Notes under the pieces: generated by a model
What the model saw: the letters and a program-made list of their open reading frames with translations, nothing else
What the model was told of the DNA's origin: nothing
Databases searched by the model: none
Translations under genes and position numbers: made by a program
Assembly: GCA_963402885.1 (NCBI GenBank)
Contig: OY727102.1
Coordinates: 16,802,001-16,866,000 of the forward strand
Reading direction: 5' to 3'
DNA from: Antedon bifida
Lineage: Eukaryota; Echinodermata; Crinoidea; Comatulida; Antedonidae
Length of the DNA: 64,000 nt
Part shown: positions 24,101-33,291 of the stretch, piece after piece
Position numbering within the stretch: the first letter of the stretch is position 1
Layout: every line of letters begins with the position of its first letter

Positions 24101-26325
24101 ATCATTTTCCATTTTAGTGAGCCACTTGACAGTGATTCATTTCACTTTTTAGTTAACCTGACATTTGGATTTTGATCTCTTTTCATTTGATATTTGCTTT
24201 ATGTATTTGTTCTTTTCTAAAGCCTTGTCTACACTATCAAACTTTATGTGACAAAAAATGTGATGTGCCCAAATATGGTAGTTATATGCCCAAATATGAT
24301 AGTGATATACCCAAATATGAGAGTGATATGTCCAAATATGGGAGTGATATGACATCATCATGTCCATATATGGGCACATCACATTTTTTTTCACATAAAG
24401 TTTGATAGTGTAGACAAGGCTTAACAAAGTAAATGAAATGACATTGAAAATAACATTTACAGCAATTAAGAAACAATAGATGGATTTGTGATAAATAAGG
24501 AATGATAAGTTCAAAATAATCTAAAATAAACTGTTTAAATCTTACAGAATTGTTTTCCTGTTCATATCAGCGTTGTTACTTAGTTTTAAAGTTTGGAGGC
24601 TTAGTCCAGAATGCGACCAAACTAATCTTGATGTTGGGATAGATGACCAAAGTTTGTAAGTCTATGGCGATTGAATTTTATAAAGCAAATGTTACCACTA
24701 AATAAAGTAGAACACATAAAGGCCCGTTTACACTAGGACGATAAAGATTGATGATAAATAGACAAATATGCTTTTATTCATACATAAAACAATAGAAATC
24801 TAAAAAGTTTTCAATCTAGAACTACAAGATAACCATCTATGCTTCCTTTGATGAAAATGATATTTTCACACGTCCAATCAAATGACGTCATGATTAGTAA
24901 GAGTAATAATATCATGACAATACAACAATTTTATTGTTTTTATTGATCATGACGTCATTTGATTAGATTTTTAAAAATAATATTTTTAATAAAGACAGCA
25001 TAAATGATCCTATAGTTATAGAATTAAAATTTATCATTTCTTTTGTTTTATGGAAGAAAAATGCATGTTTTGTCTAATACTTTTAAAACTTAAATATTTC
25101 AAATATAAATATTTATGTATAATATTAAATTATTTTGTCAATAATACTGATTGATTGATCATTTGGTTTTCATTTATATATTTTTTTATTGATTCTTCTA
25201 TAGACATGGCTTTCTTAAGAATCATGAGAGGCATTCAAGAACAGTGAAGTCAATACAATTATTAATGGAGGAGCATCTGCAATCATTAGCCAAGGTCTGC
25301 TTCCTATTAATAATGTTTTAAACAATTCTGTTCACTATTAATGAGGCATTTTATACATGATGATTCACGTGTACTACCCAAGTGTAGTTCTAGTTTCCCA
25401 TAGTATAGACATGGATTTCCTAAGAGTCATGAAAGACATTCAAAAACAGTCAATATAGTTATTAAGAGCGAGTGAGTGGCCCAGCTGTTAAGACATTGGA
25501 ACCATAATTACGTAGCCAAACATTGGCAACGGTTCGAGGCTCACTCGCTTCAAGGTTCTGGTGATAGAACGAGTCTTCTCACTTAAGGACTATAAACCGT
25601 AGGTCCAGTGTACACAACTAGCTCATGTGCACTTTAAAGAACCTAATACATCTTTCGGGACATGTAGGAGTTTACCACGGTGTACTAGTACACACACAGC
25701 CACTGTCTCTCACATCCACTAATTATAACTGGGCCCTCTGAGAGACCAGCTTTTGACTGAAGAGGTCACCCAGTATACAAAAAAAAAAAAAAAAATAAAA
25801 AGGTGTAAAAAAAAACTCATTATAAAATACACGATTATGCAAATGTGTAACATCAATGTAATCTTGTGTCATGGAGTCGCTTTCACAACTTTGTACCAAT
25901 TAAGTAACAATTTGTTACATTTTGTAGGATTTTTACGTGTAAATCGGGTATTAATCTTATACACAGTCAACTCTCCCAATACCGGACTCTCTAAAAACCG
26001 GAAACTCTCCCAATACCAGACTTTTCTTGAAGTCTAAACAGTCTCAAATTCACTTTTTTTTTCGACTAAAAACACATTCCGAATACCAGACTTTCCAGAA
26101 AACCATATTTGGCCAGCCCAAAGGTGTCCGGTATTGAGAGAGTTGACTGTATACAGTTGTATCATGTTATTTTTATAATTGATTGATGTTAATATTGTTT
26201 TTCTCCTTTTTGATTTTTAGGTGCAAGATTCATTACAGTACCTGCACAAATCAGTAACCGCAATACCAGAGTCAGCAGAACCAGTCATGGATGCCAAAGC
26301 AAAAACCAACTCTGGTGAACTATAA
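9161..26325 (+). CDS. GRAMD2: GRAM domain-containing protein of the GRAMD2A/GRAMD2B type, 12 coding exons
   Basis: Predicted ER membrane protein that binds plasma-membrane lipid through a GRAM domain at ER-plasma membrane contacts (known for the family). Exons: 9161-9282, 17218-17278, 17684-17762, 19638-19741, 20350-20445, 21193-21279, 21849-21932, 23452-23602, 24003-24018, 24548-24655, 25204-25294, 26221-26325. All junctions are GT/AG, the phases agree throughout, and the sum is 1,104 nt (367 residues plus TAA). The GRAM domain covers roughly residues 66-183, with family motifs such as KDILLQGRLYVSKNW and CFHSNIFGFET. Then come a serine/acidic linker, one hydrophobic helix at about 262-280, and a C-terminal stretch with heptad-like leucines (MEEHLQSLAKVQDSLQYLH), as in GRAMD2B. 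The start ATG is preceded by an in-frame TAA at 9152-9154. No VASt/ASTER domain is seen, which argues against GRAMD1. Confidence is high for GRAM and C-terminal exons and moderate for the first exon. Confidence 0.85.
9463..9670. repeat. Degenerate AGCTTATTTAAG / CTGTCCA repeats
   Basis: Short units containing GCTTATTTAAG or CTTACTTAAG alternate with CTGTCCA or CTATCTA over about 200 bp, in the first GRAMD2 intron. The array is strongly decayed. Confidence 0.4.
9834..10030 (+). mobile_element. SINE family A (tRNA-derived), truncated copy
   Basis: The head AGTGGCCGAGAGGTCAAGA resembles a tRNA A box, and a CACAGATTCAATG stretch stands in for the B box. The body (GGTAGAACGGATAAG and the ACCCAGTACATCTTTCG motif) is shared with other copies. 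The tail contains a near-perfect palindrome (9966-10007). Confidence 0.6.
10066..10210 (+). mobile_element. MITE family 1, copy 2
   Basis: Both termini are present (TAAGCACTGTCTACACTATC at the left and its inverted partner at the right), with the typical CCCAAATATGGTAGTGATAT interior. It lies directly after a SINE. Confidence 0.85.
12423..12597 (+). repeat. Direct duplication of ~75 bp
   Basis: TACGTATCACATGCTGTGCA followed by TTATTT, TCATTCTXATTTTCAGGT-like sequence and GTTCTATTCAAC occurs twice, starting near 12421 and 12528, separated by about 35 bp. Intronic. Confidence 0.6.
13607..13774 (+). mobile_element. MITE family 1, copy 3
   Basis: It has both termini, the right one with the variant GACAAGGCTTTA. 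The interior carries small insertions relative to other copies. Confidence 0.8.
15037..15605. repeat. CATCAT minisatellite
   Basis: About 570 bp of TCATCATCACCCTCATCATC / CACTGTCATCATC units. The minus strand reads as a 236-residue Asp/Ser/Glu/Gly ORF and other frames are also open, which is expected from a stop-poor trinucleotide repeat. I do not call a gene. Confidence 0.9.
16228..16323 (+). repeat. ~10-bp GTGTTTAG minisatellite
   Basis: About nine copies of (G/A)(T/A)(A/T)GTGTTTAG-like units lie in tandem in the first GRAMD2 intron. Confidence 0.75.
17470..17600. mobile_element. Palindromic element in GRAMD2 intron 2
   Basis: GCAAGCGAATTGACCAATC at the left pairs with GATTGGTCAATTGGCTTGC at the right, flanked by further inverted matches (AGGACTCAACG / GGGTTGAGAC). 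It is a MITE-like or foldback element that is markedly GC-richer than the intron. Confidence 0.55.
18187..18320 (+). mobile_element. MITE family 1, copy 4
   Basis: Both termini are present; the right one has a small deletion (GATAGTTTACAGAGC). It lies in GRAMD2 intron 3. Confidence 0.85.
18739..18863 (+). mobile_element. MITE family 1, copy 5
   Basis: Short copy with an internal deletion but well-preserved termini, about 420 bp after copy 4 in the same intron. Confidence 0.85.
19280..19445 (+). mobile_element. SINE family A copy, 3' truncated
   Basis: The tRNA-like head AGTAAGTGGCCAAATGGTGG and B box GGTTCGAGGCTCACTCGC are followed by the shared body GGTAGAACGAGTCTTCTCGG. Confidence 0.65.
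19763..20165 (-). repeat. ~200-bp tandem duplication carrying SINE family C
   Basis: Two near-identical copies (about 19763-19964 and 19965-20165) both contain the antisense of a tRNA-like unit (AGGATTGAGTCCTA; GTTAACCA). Each begins with AAATTTGTTTTA then TTTTTCAGTGTTAAG. The first copy starts just 3' of GRAMD2 exon 4. Confidence 0.7.
20748..21002 (-). mobile_element. SINE family B (tRNA-derived)
   Basis: On the minus strand it starts GGCGTGTGGCGCAGTATTTT with the B box GGTTCGGATCC, then CCTTAGGCAAGACACTTTAC, and ends with a GTGCAGCGTATTGACAGC / TATAAGAATGAAC tail. It is colinear with the copy at 50371-50671. Confidence 0.75.
22003..22142 (+). mobile_element. MITE family 1, copy 6
   Basis: Both termini are conserved; the interior is shortened and A-rich. 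It lies in GRAMD2 intron 7. Confidence 0.85.
22524..22665 (-). mobile_element. MITE family 1, copy 7, right terminus lost
   Basis: Starts AAAGCTCTGTTTCTACTATC and keeps the interior in the reverse sense; the second terminus is missing after about 22660. Confidence 0.75.
24003..24018 (+). CDS. GRAMD2: 16-nt microexon of GRAMD2 encoding the start of the membrane helix
   Basis: Exon 8 ends in phase 1 (at 23602), but the next evident exon (24548) only gives a hydrophobic helix when entered in phase 2. The 16-nt segment after CTATTTTTAG and before GTAAGT supplies exactly that phase shift. It adds residues IVTFF, so the joined protein reads MKEIVTFFLIVFLFISAL. Skipping it shifts the frame: the exon at 24548 then reads KLFSCSYQRC and reaches a stop. 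The case rests on phase, splice sites and the resulting helix, with no transcript data. Confidence 0.7.
24219..24423 (+). mobile_element. MITE family 1, copy 8, with internal tandem expansion
   Basis: The longest copy. The ~21-bp internal unit GCCCAAATATGGTAGTGATA is repeated about four times, so the element is itself growing a small tandem array. The termini carry the AAGCCTTGTC variant. Confidence 0.85.
24717..24870 (+). mobile_element. MITE family 2 copy (GGCCCGTTTACACTAGGACG), 3' end decayed
   Basis: Begins AAAGGCCCGTTTACACTAGG and matches the left two thirds of the complete copy at 30569-30770. Confidence 0.6.
25466..25800 (+). mobile_element. SINE family A, full-length copy with poly(A) tail
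   Basis: The best copy. The tRNA-like head GAGTGAGTGGCCCAGCTGTT (A box) and GGTTCGAGGCTCACTCGC (B box) are followed by a conserved ~200-bp body ending CTTTTGACTGAAGAGGTCAC, then a run of A. The head resembles tRNA-Leu/Ser. It lies in GRAMD2 intron 11. Confidence 0.8.
25963..26154. mobile_element. MITE family 3 (ACAGTCAACTCTCCCAATAC)
   Basis: Inverted ends CAGTCAACTCTCCCAATACC and its complement, flanked by TA. A second inner inverted motif (CCAGACTTT / AATACCAGAC) is shared with copies at 35378 and 59243. It lies 67 bp before the last GRAMD2 exon. Confidence 0.75.
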
Positions 26326-28395
26326 CCCCAAACCTGCTTTAAGGAGCCTATATAAACACCTTGATTTAAAGAACACTTCCATGGCTGTCTTCAACCTAGC
26401 TAGAGAGAATAGCTGTAGCTTATTGTCAGTTTTATGTTGGTGTCATCATGCAAAAGATATACAAGTTCATCATTATTAATGACTGTTTGCAAAGTCTTAT
26501 AATATTCTGTATTCATTGTTTGAAAACCGTTGGATGAACACAAATTTTCTACTGATCTTGGTATTAAGAGAAAACGGTGACAAAGTAGCGATGCAGAAAC
26601 AGTCACATGTTACGGATGTTGCAAGGACCTAGCATAATGTATTTTACTTACATTTATCACCTCATTGGTAGACCAGTTTCAAAGTGCTTTCAATTGTTAA
26701 AAGAAATAGACATTTTTTTTTGCAATTTTTAACATGGTTTCTAACAAGACCCACCTTAGAAAATGTATCCATTTGCTATCTAGTGAGTAACAGTAAAAAA
26801 TATATGGAGAGCTTTCCAGTCAACTCATAATAGTCTACCTCAGGTTGAACTATGACCTGACCTCGTTGATGGAAAAGTGCATTAGACATTTGAAATGTTA
26901 CAACTTTGTATTTAATTCAGATCTGTTGAGACTAAGAACTTGGAATACTGTACTGTATGTATTCAAGGGTTGTTAGCATGCCCATAGCCGTCTTACCTCA
27001 GATGCCAAAGCCTTACCCCTTTTCTACTTCCATCACTCCACTCCACATCCATCATATTCATACAGTACAACAGTAAACATGGTTGGGACAATAACGTAAT
27101 TTCGATTAAAATGTCCCTACTTAATCACTTAAGTATATCATCATTCTCCCTCCAATGAGAGACATTTAATTTTTAAGTACATCTTTCTTATAAATAAATT
27201 TACTTATGATGGGACGGTCATTATGATTCAATGCTTTGATGATTTTTAAATCAATTAACTTAAATTGAGTGGAGTTAATTTATGTTTTTTGAATATTTTA
27301 AATCATAAACACGAGAGCTGTTATCACAATTATTGTATAAAACACAATACAGTAATTGTTTTCAATAAATATCAAAGCATCAAATTAAATCTTTACAACT
27401 TTGTATAACATTTGGAAACCATTTTTGCTTACTATATTAAAGGTGCCTTTTTATGAAAATATATAATAGAAACAGTGAGAATAAAACTATAAGGCCATTA
27501 GCAAAGGTTTTGCAAAAACAGAGACCCCCATTAAAACGTCTTAATAATGCATTTGTATATTTTAGAGGGGAGTATCTGTTTTCAAGATTTCACAAAGAAA
27601 ACAGATATTCCTTATGAATGCAATTTTGAGAGGTTTTAGTGGGAGTTTCTGTTTTTCAAGATTTACTGAAAACTGAGATGGTTGAGGTCTCATAACACCT
27701 GCCTCAGTAGATTTCAGTTTAGGACTAACTATCTTTTAAATTATTTCAAACCAATAAAATTTACTTATTATTGGTTTTTTGTTATTTTGAAAAGGATAGT
27801 TTGTTAGGAAACAAAACAAACCTGGATGTGTTTGGTCTGACATCATTTATAAAAGTGAATACCCATAGTATCGGTAAAATTTCATAATTATTAAATTCTA
27901 AAATGTGATTTTGCTTCTGGTCAATTTAGAATTGATTGTCTTTCATGTTAAAGTATAAATAAGCATAGTATATAACCAATTATATTATAATCAATTAAAA
28001 CTGTACAATTTGCAAAAAAAAATATATATAAATATTATAGACCTTTTACAATATTGGTAACTAATATTATACAGCAAATTAACCACCTTTTGTCTGTAAA
28101 TTATATTTATATATTTGGTAAATATTATATTTACATATAGCAATGTATATTAAGATAAATATATTTTTAATAAGAATAAGCCTCATAATTATTATAATAT
28201 CATAGCTGAATATATATAAACAAATAAAACAAATTAATGAATATTTTTTATTCAATACAATACGTGGTTTTAAATATATACACTATGTGCACTGAAATAT
28301 GTTTATTTTTAGATTTAATTATTATTATTTTAGTATATTGTTTCTTCTTTTTGTTCATGCCTAGTTATACTACATTGTAGTTTGTTGGGTAAAGG

Positions 28396-28549
28396 CAGTG
28401 GCGTAACACAGGTAGAAAAGGCCCCTGGTTTAGCAATCCTAAGCCCTCCAACGCTGGGTAGTTGCATTGGGGCTGTTCATGCTCTGGAGCCCCTTAAGCT
28501 ATAGGGCTCCTGGGTTTAGCCAGTGAGTGCTCTAGACGTTACGCCACTG
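28396..28549. mobile_element. Short hAT-like non-autonomous element
   Basis: Inverted ends CAGTGGCGTAAC fit the hAT superfamily pattern. They are flanked by 8-bp near-duplications (GGTAAAGG at 28388, TGTAAAGG at 28550; 7 of 8 match). The interior is GC-rich and non-coding. Confidence 0.7.
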
Positions 28550-29396
28550 TGTAAAGGGTGTGTTTAATAGGGTATTAGATAGCTTTCAATTTGCGATGAC
28601 AACAAGGTAGGTCATTTGGTCCTAGTAGTAGTAGGTTGTTATTGTTGCAGATTGAAACGTCCCTATTGTAAAGTTCCAGTGTAGCATTTAGAATATAATG
28701 ATGTTTTAATTTTTAAAATTACTTAACCTTGTCATTTCTATTCTTTTATAAACTTGGGTTATGAAAATATGACTTTATTTGTATAATATTATTATGGTAA
28801 GTTCTTATACTTTATGAAAGATGTGTTTCTTATATTTTTTGTATTACTGCTATTTTTAACTAAATATTAACTAATTAATAAAAAACAATTACATTCCAAA
28901 ATATGTTTTCATACATACATAATATATTCATTTTTTTTTATTATTATTAACAAAGGTTGTTTGTTATGATGTATTATAATAGTTTATGATCTAAACTTGT
29001 ATGGGTTTTAGATGAACCTTTTTTTAACAGAACGCACACATTTCTTATACTATTTGATTCAAAGTGTGTTTTTGTGTGAAAACTCAAATGGTTGTTAAAA
29101 GTGCAATTAATGATTTATCCTTAAAATATTCATAAAAAAGGATTCTGAAATACGAGATTATATTGTGTATATACTTTTTCGTTTATACGCACAGGTTTTA
29201 TTTGATTATATAATTGATATTTGTTTTTATACATTTTATGTTGCCTCTCCCAAAATTGAAAGGGTACTTTGATTTTGATAAAGTGGTAAGAGATTAAAAG
29301 TTAAATAGTCTATAGTAGAAAGATTCTACTAAGCATCTAGTTTTACTGTATGAATTCATCATATTTTAAAAGACGTTATCTTTTCTTAACTTTTTT

Positions 29397-29910
29397 AAAG
29401 GGTAGCTCCGAGTTTAACATTTTTCTATTGTTTATTATAAAATATAAACTTTTGGAACAACATTGAAAATAACAGAACTTATTTTTTGGAAGCAGAATTA
29501 GCATTGTGAAATAAACCTACTAGTGTATTGGTTCCATTTCCAATTATGCCAAGTTTAGTACTTGCTTTGTTTGTATGTTAGCATGATAGCGCCTACAATT
29601 TTTAAGTTACCGTTCTGAATTTTTTCATGTAAATACTTATAGAACATGCCTATTGAAAAAATTGGTTATTAAAAAAGATAAATTTGTATTCTTTTAACTT
29701 ACCTGTATCTTTCATACAGGATATTAAATAGAACGCCCTCTGTATTCTTTTAACATGGACCAAAAATAAAATATCAATTAGTGAGCCCTCTATGAATATT
29801 TTTCCCTGATATATTTGCCAAGTACTTCACTCATGTTTGTTGGTGTTGTTATTGTAAGGTTTATATTTTATAATGTACTACAGACATTTTAAACCCGGAA
29901 CTACCATTTA
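29397..29910. mobile_element. ~515-bp TIR element (AAAGGGTAGCTCCGAGTTTA)
   Basis: The left end AAAGGGTAGCTCCGAGTTTA plus a downstream ATAAAATATAAAC is mirrored at the right by GTTTATATTTTAT and TAAACCCGGAACTACCATTT. No ORF. Confidence 0.6.
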
Positions 29911-30568
29911 AATCTGTGTTTGTAAAAAGCTAAAAACATCATAAAATTAAATATAACTTCTAATTTTAATTATCAGGGCAAATATAAAAGTAAAAATATA
30001 TTAATTAAAGGATGTTTATTTTGTTTGTAAAAAATTTTTATTTACTGAATCTGTAATAGATGGATAATAATTGGATAGAAATGAAGATACTGTAAAGGAA
30101 AAAAACTAAGTTGTGTGTGAGGTTGGAATTATGTCAAAAGATTATTAATATTAATTAATAAGTCATAATAATATATTTAAAAATACATGTATTTAAACTG
30201 AACTATAAAAAAGTGAGATTTGCTTTGCAAGTAAAATCAACAAATCAGCTTTAATATTAAATGATGTTTATGTGTACAGTATCAATTACAATACGATTTA
30301 TGTGAGGATTAGCACATATACTACAACCTTTGATAAATTTATAATTTGTATATTTGTATAACTATATAATACTTAATTATAATTTCTACAGAATTAAAGA
30401 CATTAGTAAAGTTAGATTTGTGGTACGACCATGTAGTAGTGTTTATTCGCAGGGGTGTATCCAGGATTTTTCAAATATATTAATAGTCTGTCAAAGATAG
30501 ATATCAACAAGTATTTAATTTAAGCCGTCAAAAGGGGAGCTTGAAAACCTTCATAGAATATTGTACAA

Positions 30569-30770
30569 AGGCCCATTTACACTAGGATGATAACGATCGA
30601 TGATAAATAGATAAATATGCATTTTTCTTACATAGAACAAAAGAAATCTAACAAGTTTTCATCCTTCAGTATAACTATAGTATAACCATCTATGCTTTCT
30701 TTTATGTAAGAAAAATGAATGATTATCTATTGTTGATCATTATCGTCCTAGTGTAAATGGGCCTTTAGTT
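30569..30770. mobile_element. MITE family 2, complete copy
   Basis: Near-perfect inverted ends AAAGGCCCATTTACACTAGG and complement, continuing GATGATAACGATCGATGATA; 202 bp. Confidence 0.8.
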
Positions 30771-32399
30771 GCGTTATTTTCAAAATATATATATGTAATT
30801 GTTATTACTCAATAAGGACCAATATTTAAAATATAATATTTTAGTAATCATTTTGCCAGTACCAATCATAATTTAATTTACCTACAGTGCTTTCAATATT
30901 ATTATTATTTTATGAAGAAATATTGTTAAATTATTCAGGACTTTGTGCGACGAACTTGAAGTTATCATCGATAGTTGAGTGTTATACTAGGATAATCTAG
31001 AAATCTAAACTTGTATAATCTAGTGCAGTTTTGTAAATTTTGTTGTATACCATGCAAAAAATAATTTTAGAATGGTTAAATTAGGTTTTAGCTTGGAGGA
31101 AATTGTATATTTGATGGTTTTAGCATGATCAGCACAAGTGTGTATTATTCCATTATGGTACAGAAAATGAATTAAAATCTAATCAGGAAAGAGTGAAATT
31201 TAACTCTTCCCTGATATAATTAATGTACTCACTTCCTACAACATAGAAGAAGTCTTCAATGTTAAAATGTTGAATAACTCTGAGAAAATTTTAGAAAGTT
31301 TTAACTATGACATATAGAAAGCCTCTGGCAGATCCATTTATTTTTCCATCAGAAAGTTGTTACTATGATATAGCCCCTGTCTGTAGAAAACCTAGTCCTC
31401 CGCCAGATCCTTTCTTATCTTTTCCATCAGTGCTTGGAAGTAATTTTGTAATGTTTTAATAATGAACTTTCTTAATTCATGATATTTGTGGTCTAACTTA
31501 TTAACATTTTCTATAAGTGTGCCTTTCATATTGGATTTGAGGGTTCTTTCTCATCCACGTTTCCACCTTCTCTCACCAAAGATTTTATAATCTATTGTGT
31601 TTTCAGTTTGTTTCATTCAGAAATAAAGTATATTCAAGATTCTTAATTATTTTGTCAATTAGTTTAATTTATTGTTTTCTAAAATATCCAGGATATGCTG
31701 TCCACACACCATCCATAATGCAATATTTTACTATATAAATGTCAACATAAAAAATAAATAAAATAAAATGAAGAGGATGAATTAGAATCAGTACTAGTAT
31801 ATGCTAATCAGCGAGGTTTTCCTTAAGGGTTAAATATGGATTATTAATAAAACAAACATTTCCCCTCATTCATTCATATGGGTGTCTCCCTTCAGAATAT
31901 GGGTGGCTCAAAAAGAAGACACCATAGGAGTTGAATTTGCAGCAAAAAAAAACTTATTGGGCAAACAACATCTCCTTTGATGAAGACTGACACCGAATCC
32001 AGATTTTTTGCACTGAAAAAAAAACATACTACTATACACAAATTAAAATGCATTTTGGAAAATTGTGCTATATAACAATGGATTACATTTAAAAGTAACC
32101 TAAGGGAAAATTACTTACCCGTTGATTAAGTTAATAAACAATTGTGATGAAATATTACAGTACTTTGTACTTAATTTATTATTAACATTTAAAACATATT
32201 TTAATGTAAATTAAAAATAATTTTATTTTATAGTTGTTTATTTATAATTTAATTTAGCATTTACATATATAAACTATAGGCTTAATATAATTAAGTTATT
32301 CTTTTAAGATATTAATTTATCATCATCTATATTTATATATTATTTGTAATAATTAGTCACTGGTTGGAGGTACCTTTTGCCTGAATAAATAATAAAAAT

Positions 32400-33272
32400 A
32401 ATACGCAAGGCAATTATTGACGCATTCCCGCAATAGTTAACGCTATGTTGACGCTTTTTGCACGACATAACATTTGTGTATTAAAAAAACGCCGACGAGA
32501 GGAGGAAAACCCTGACAAGTAAATCGCGTGTCGCGCGAAGTTTGATCTGTGTTTTCTTTTTTTAATGAACAGTAAGGGCCGTTATTAAGGGTACATTTAA
32601 TATTCTTATTTTGGTTACGTGGAGTAAACTAGGCCTAGCCTAGTATATGCTATTATTATATATCTTTATTTAAAATTAGGCTAGCCTAGGCCCTAGCCTC
32701 GGCTAGTTTAGGCAGGCCTCCTGCCAGCAGGCCCATCCAGTCAACCACCATCCCAACCACCGTGTGTAGGCAGAGCTAGGCCTGGTCTGGGCCTAAGTAC
32801 TAGCTAGTAGTAGTAATAGTGTAGCTATTCTTGACCTAGCTTAAAGTATGTAGGTTCTTGAAGGCTAGCATAGTAAATTAGTAGGCCTAGGCTAGTACGT
32901 TTAGTTTAGATTACTTGATTGAAGATGAAGTAATTAATTGGTGTGTGTGCCTTTTTGTTGCATGCTGCGGTCGGTCATGATGGTCTACTTTAACTAGCTA
33001 GTAGGGAGAGGCCTTATTAAATTTATTTATTAGAACGATCAGTCATGTTTTATAAAATCGACTGGTGTAGTACTGGAAAAGTAGCGGTGCTACTAGGCCT
33101 ACTTTAGTTGTCTGCCAGAAGAATGTAAACTGTTTATGTGTTATGTTATTAATCAAAATAAAATATCCATCATCAACTAGGCTAGGCAATGGTTATTTCT
33201 AATATTAACCAAGCTACTTAACAGTACAGTGTCCAGGCCTAGTTATGTTTTTTTCCTCATGTTTTCTCACAG
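32400..33272 (+). promoter_or_regulatory. ATR: Probable ATR promoter and 5' untranslated region
   Basis: This stretch is less AT-rich and has CpG-bearing words (GTCGCGCGAAG, CGCCGACGAGAGG), unlike the rest of the intergenic DNA. It is packed with AGGCCTA/TAGCCTAGG words between about 32625 and 32905. It ends in a strong acceptor at 33271-33272, so a noncoding first exon is expected inside. No TATA box or transcription start can be assigned from sequence alone. Confidence 0.4.
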
Positions 33273-33291
33273 ACGTAATAGATATTGCATC

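Larger units (their letters stand above)
26326..33272. other. GRAMD2-ATR intergenic region
   Basis: About 7 kb without an exon I can support. The first part should hold the GRAMD2 3' UTR; AATAAA words occur near 27190 and 27365, but the poly(A) site cannot be chosen. Three TIR elements are listed separately. The right end (from about 32400) is the likely ATR promoter side. Confidence 0.6.

Noticed and set aside
24149..24514. ORFs with HIWxYHSHIWxYHYH-type repeats
   Set aside because: They are translations of the internal repeats of MITE copy 8.
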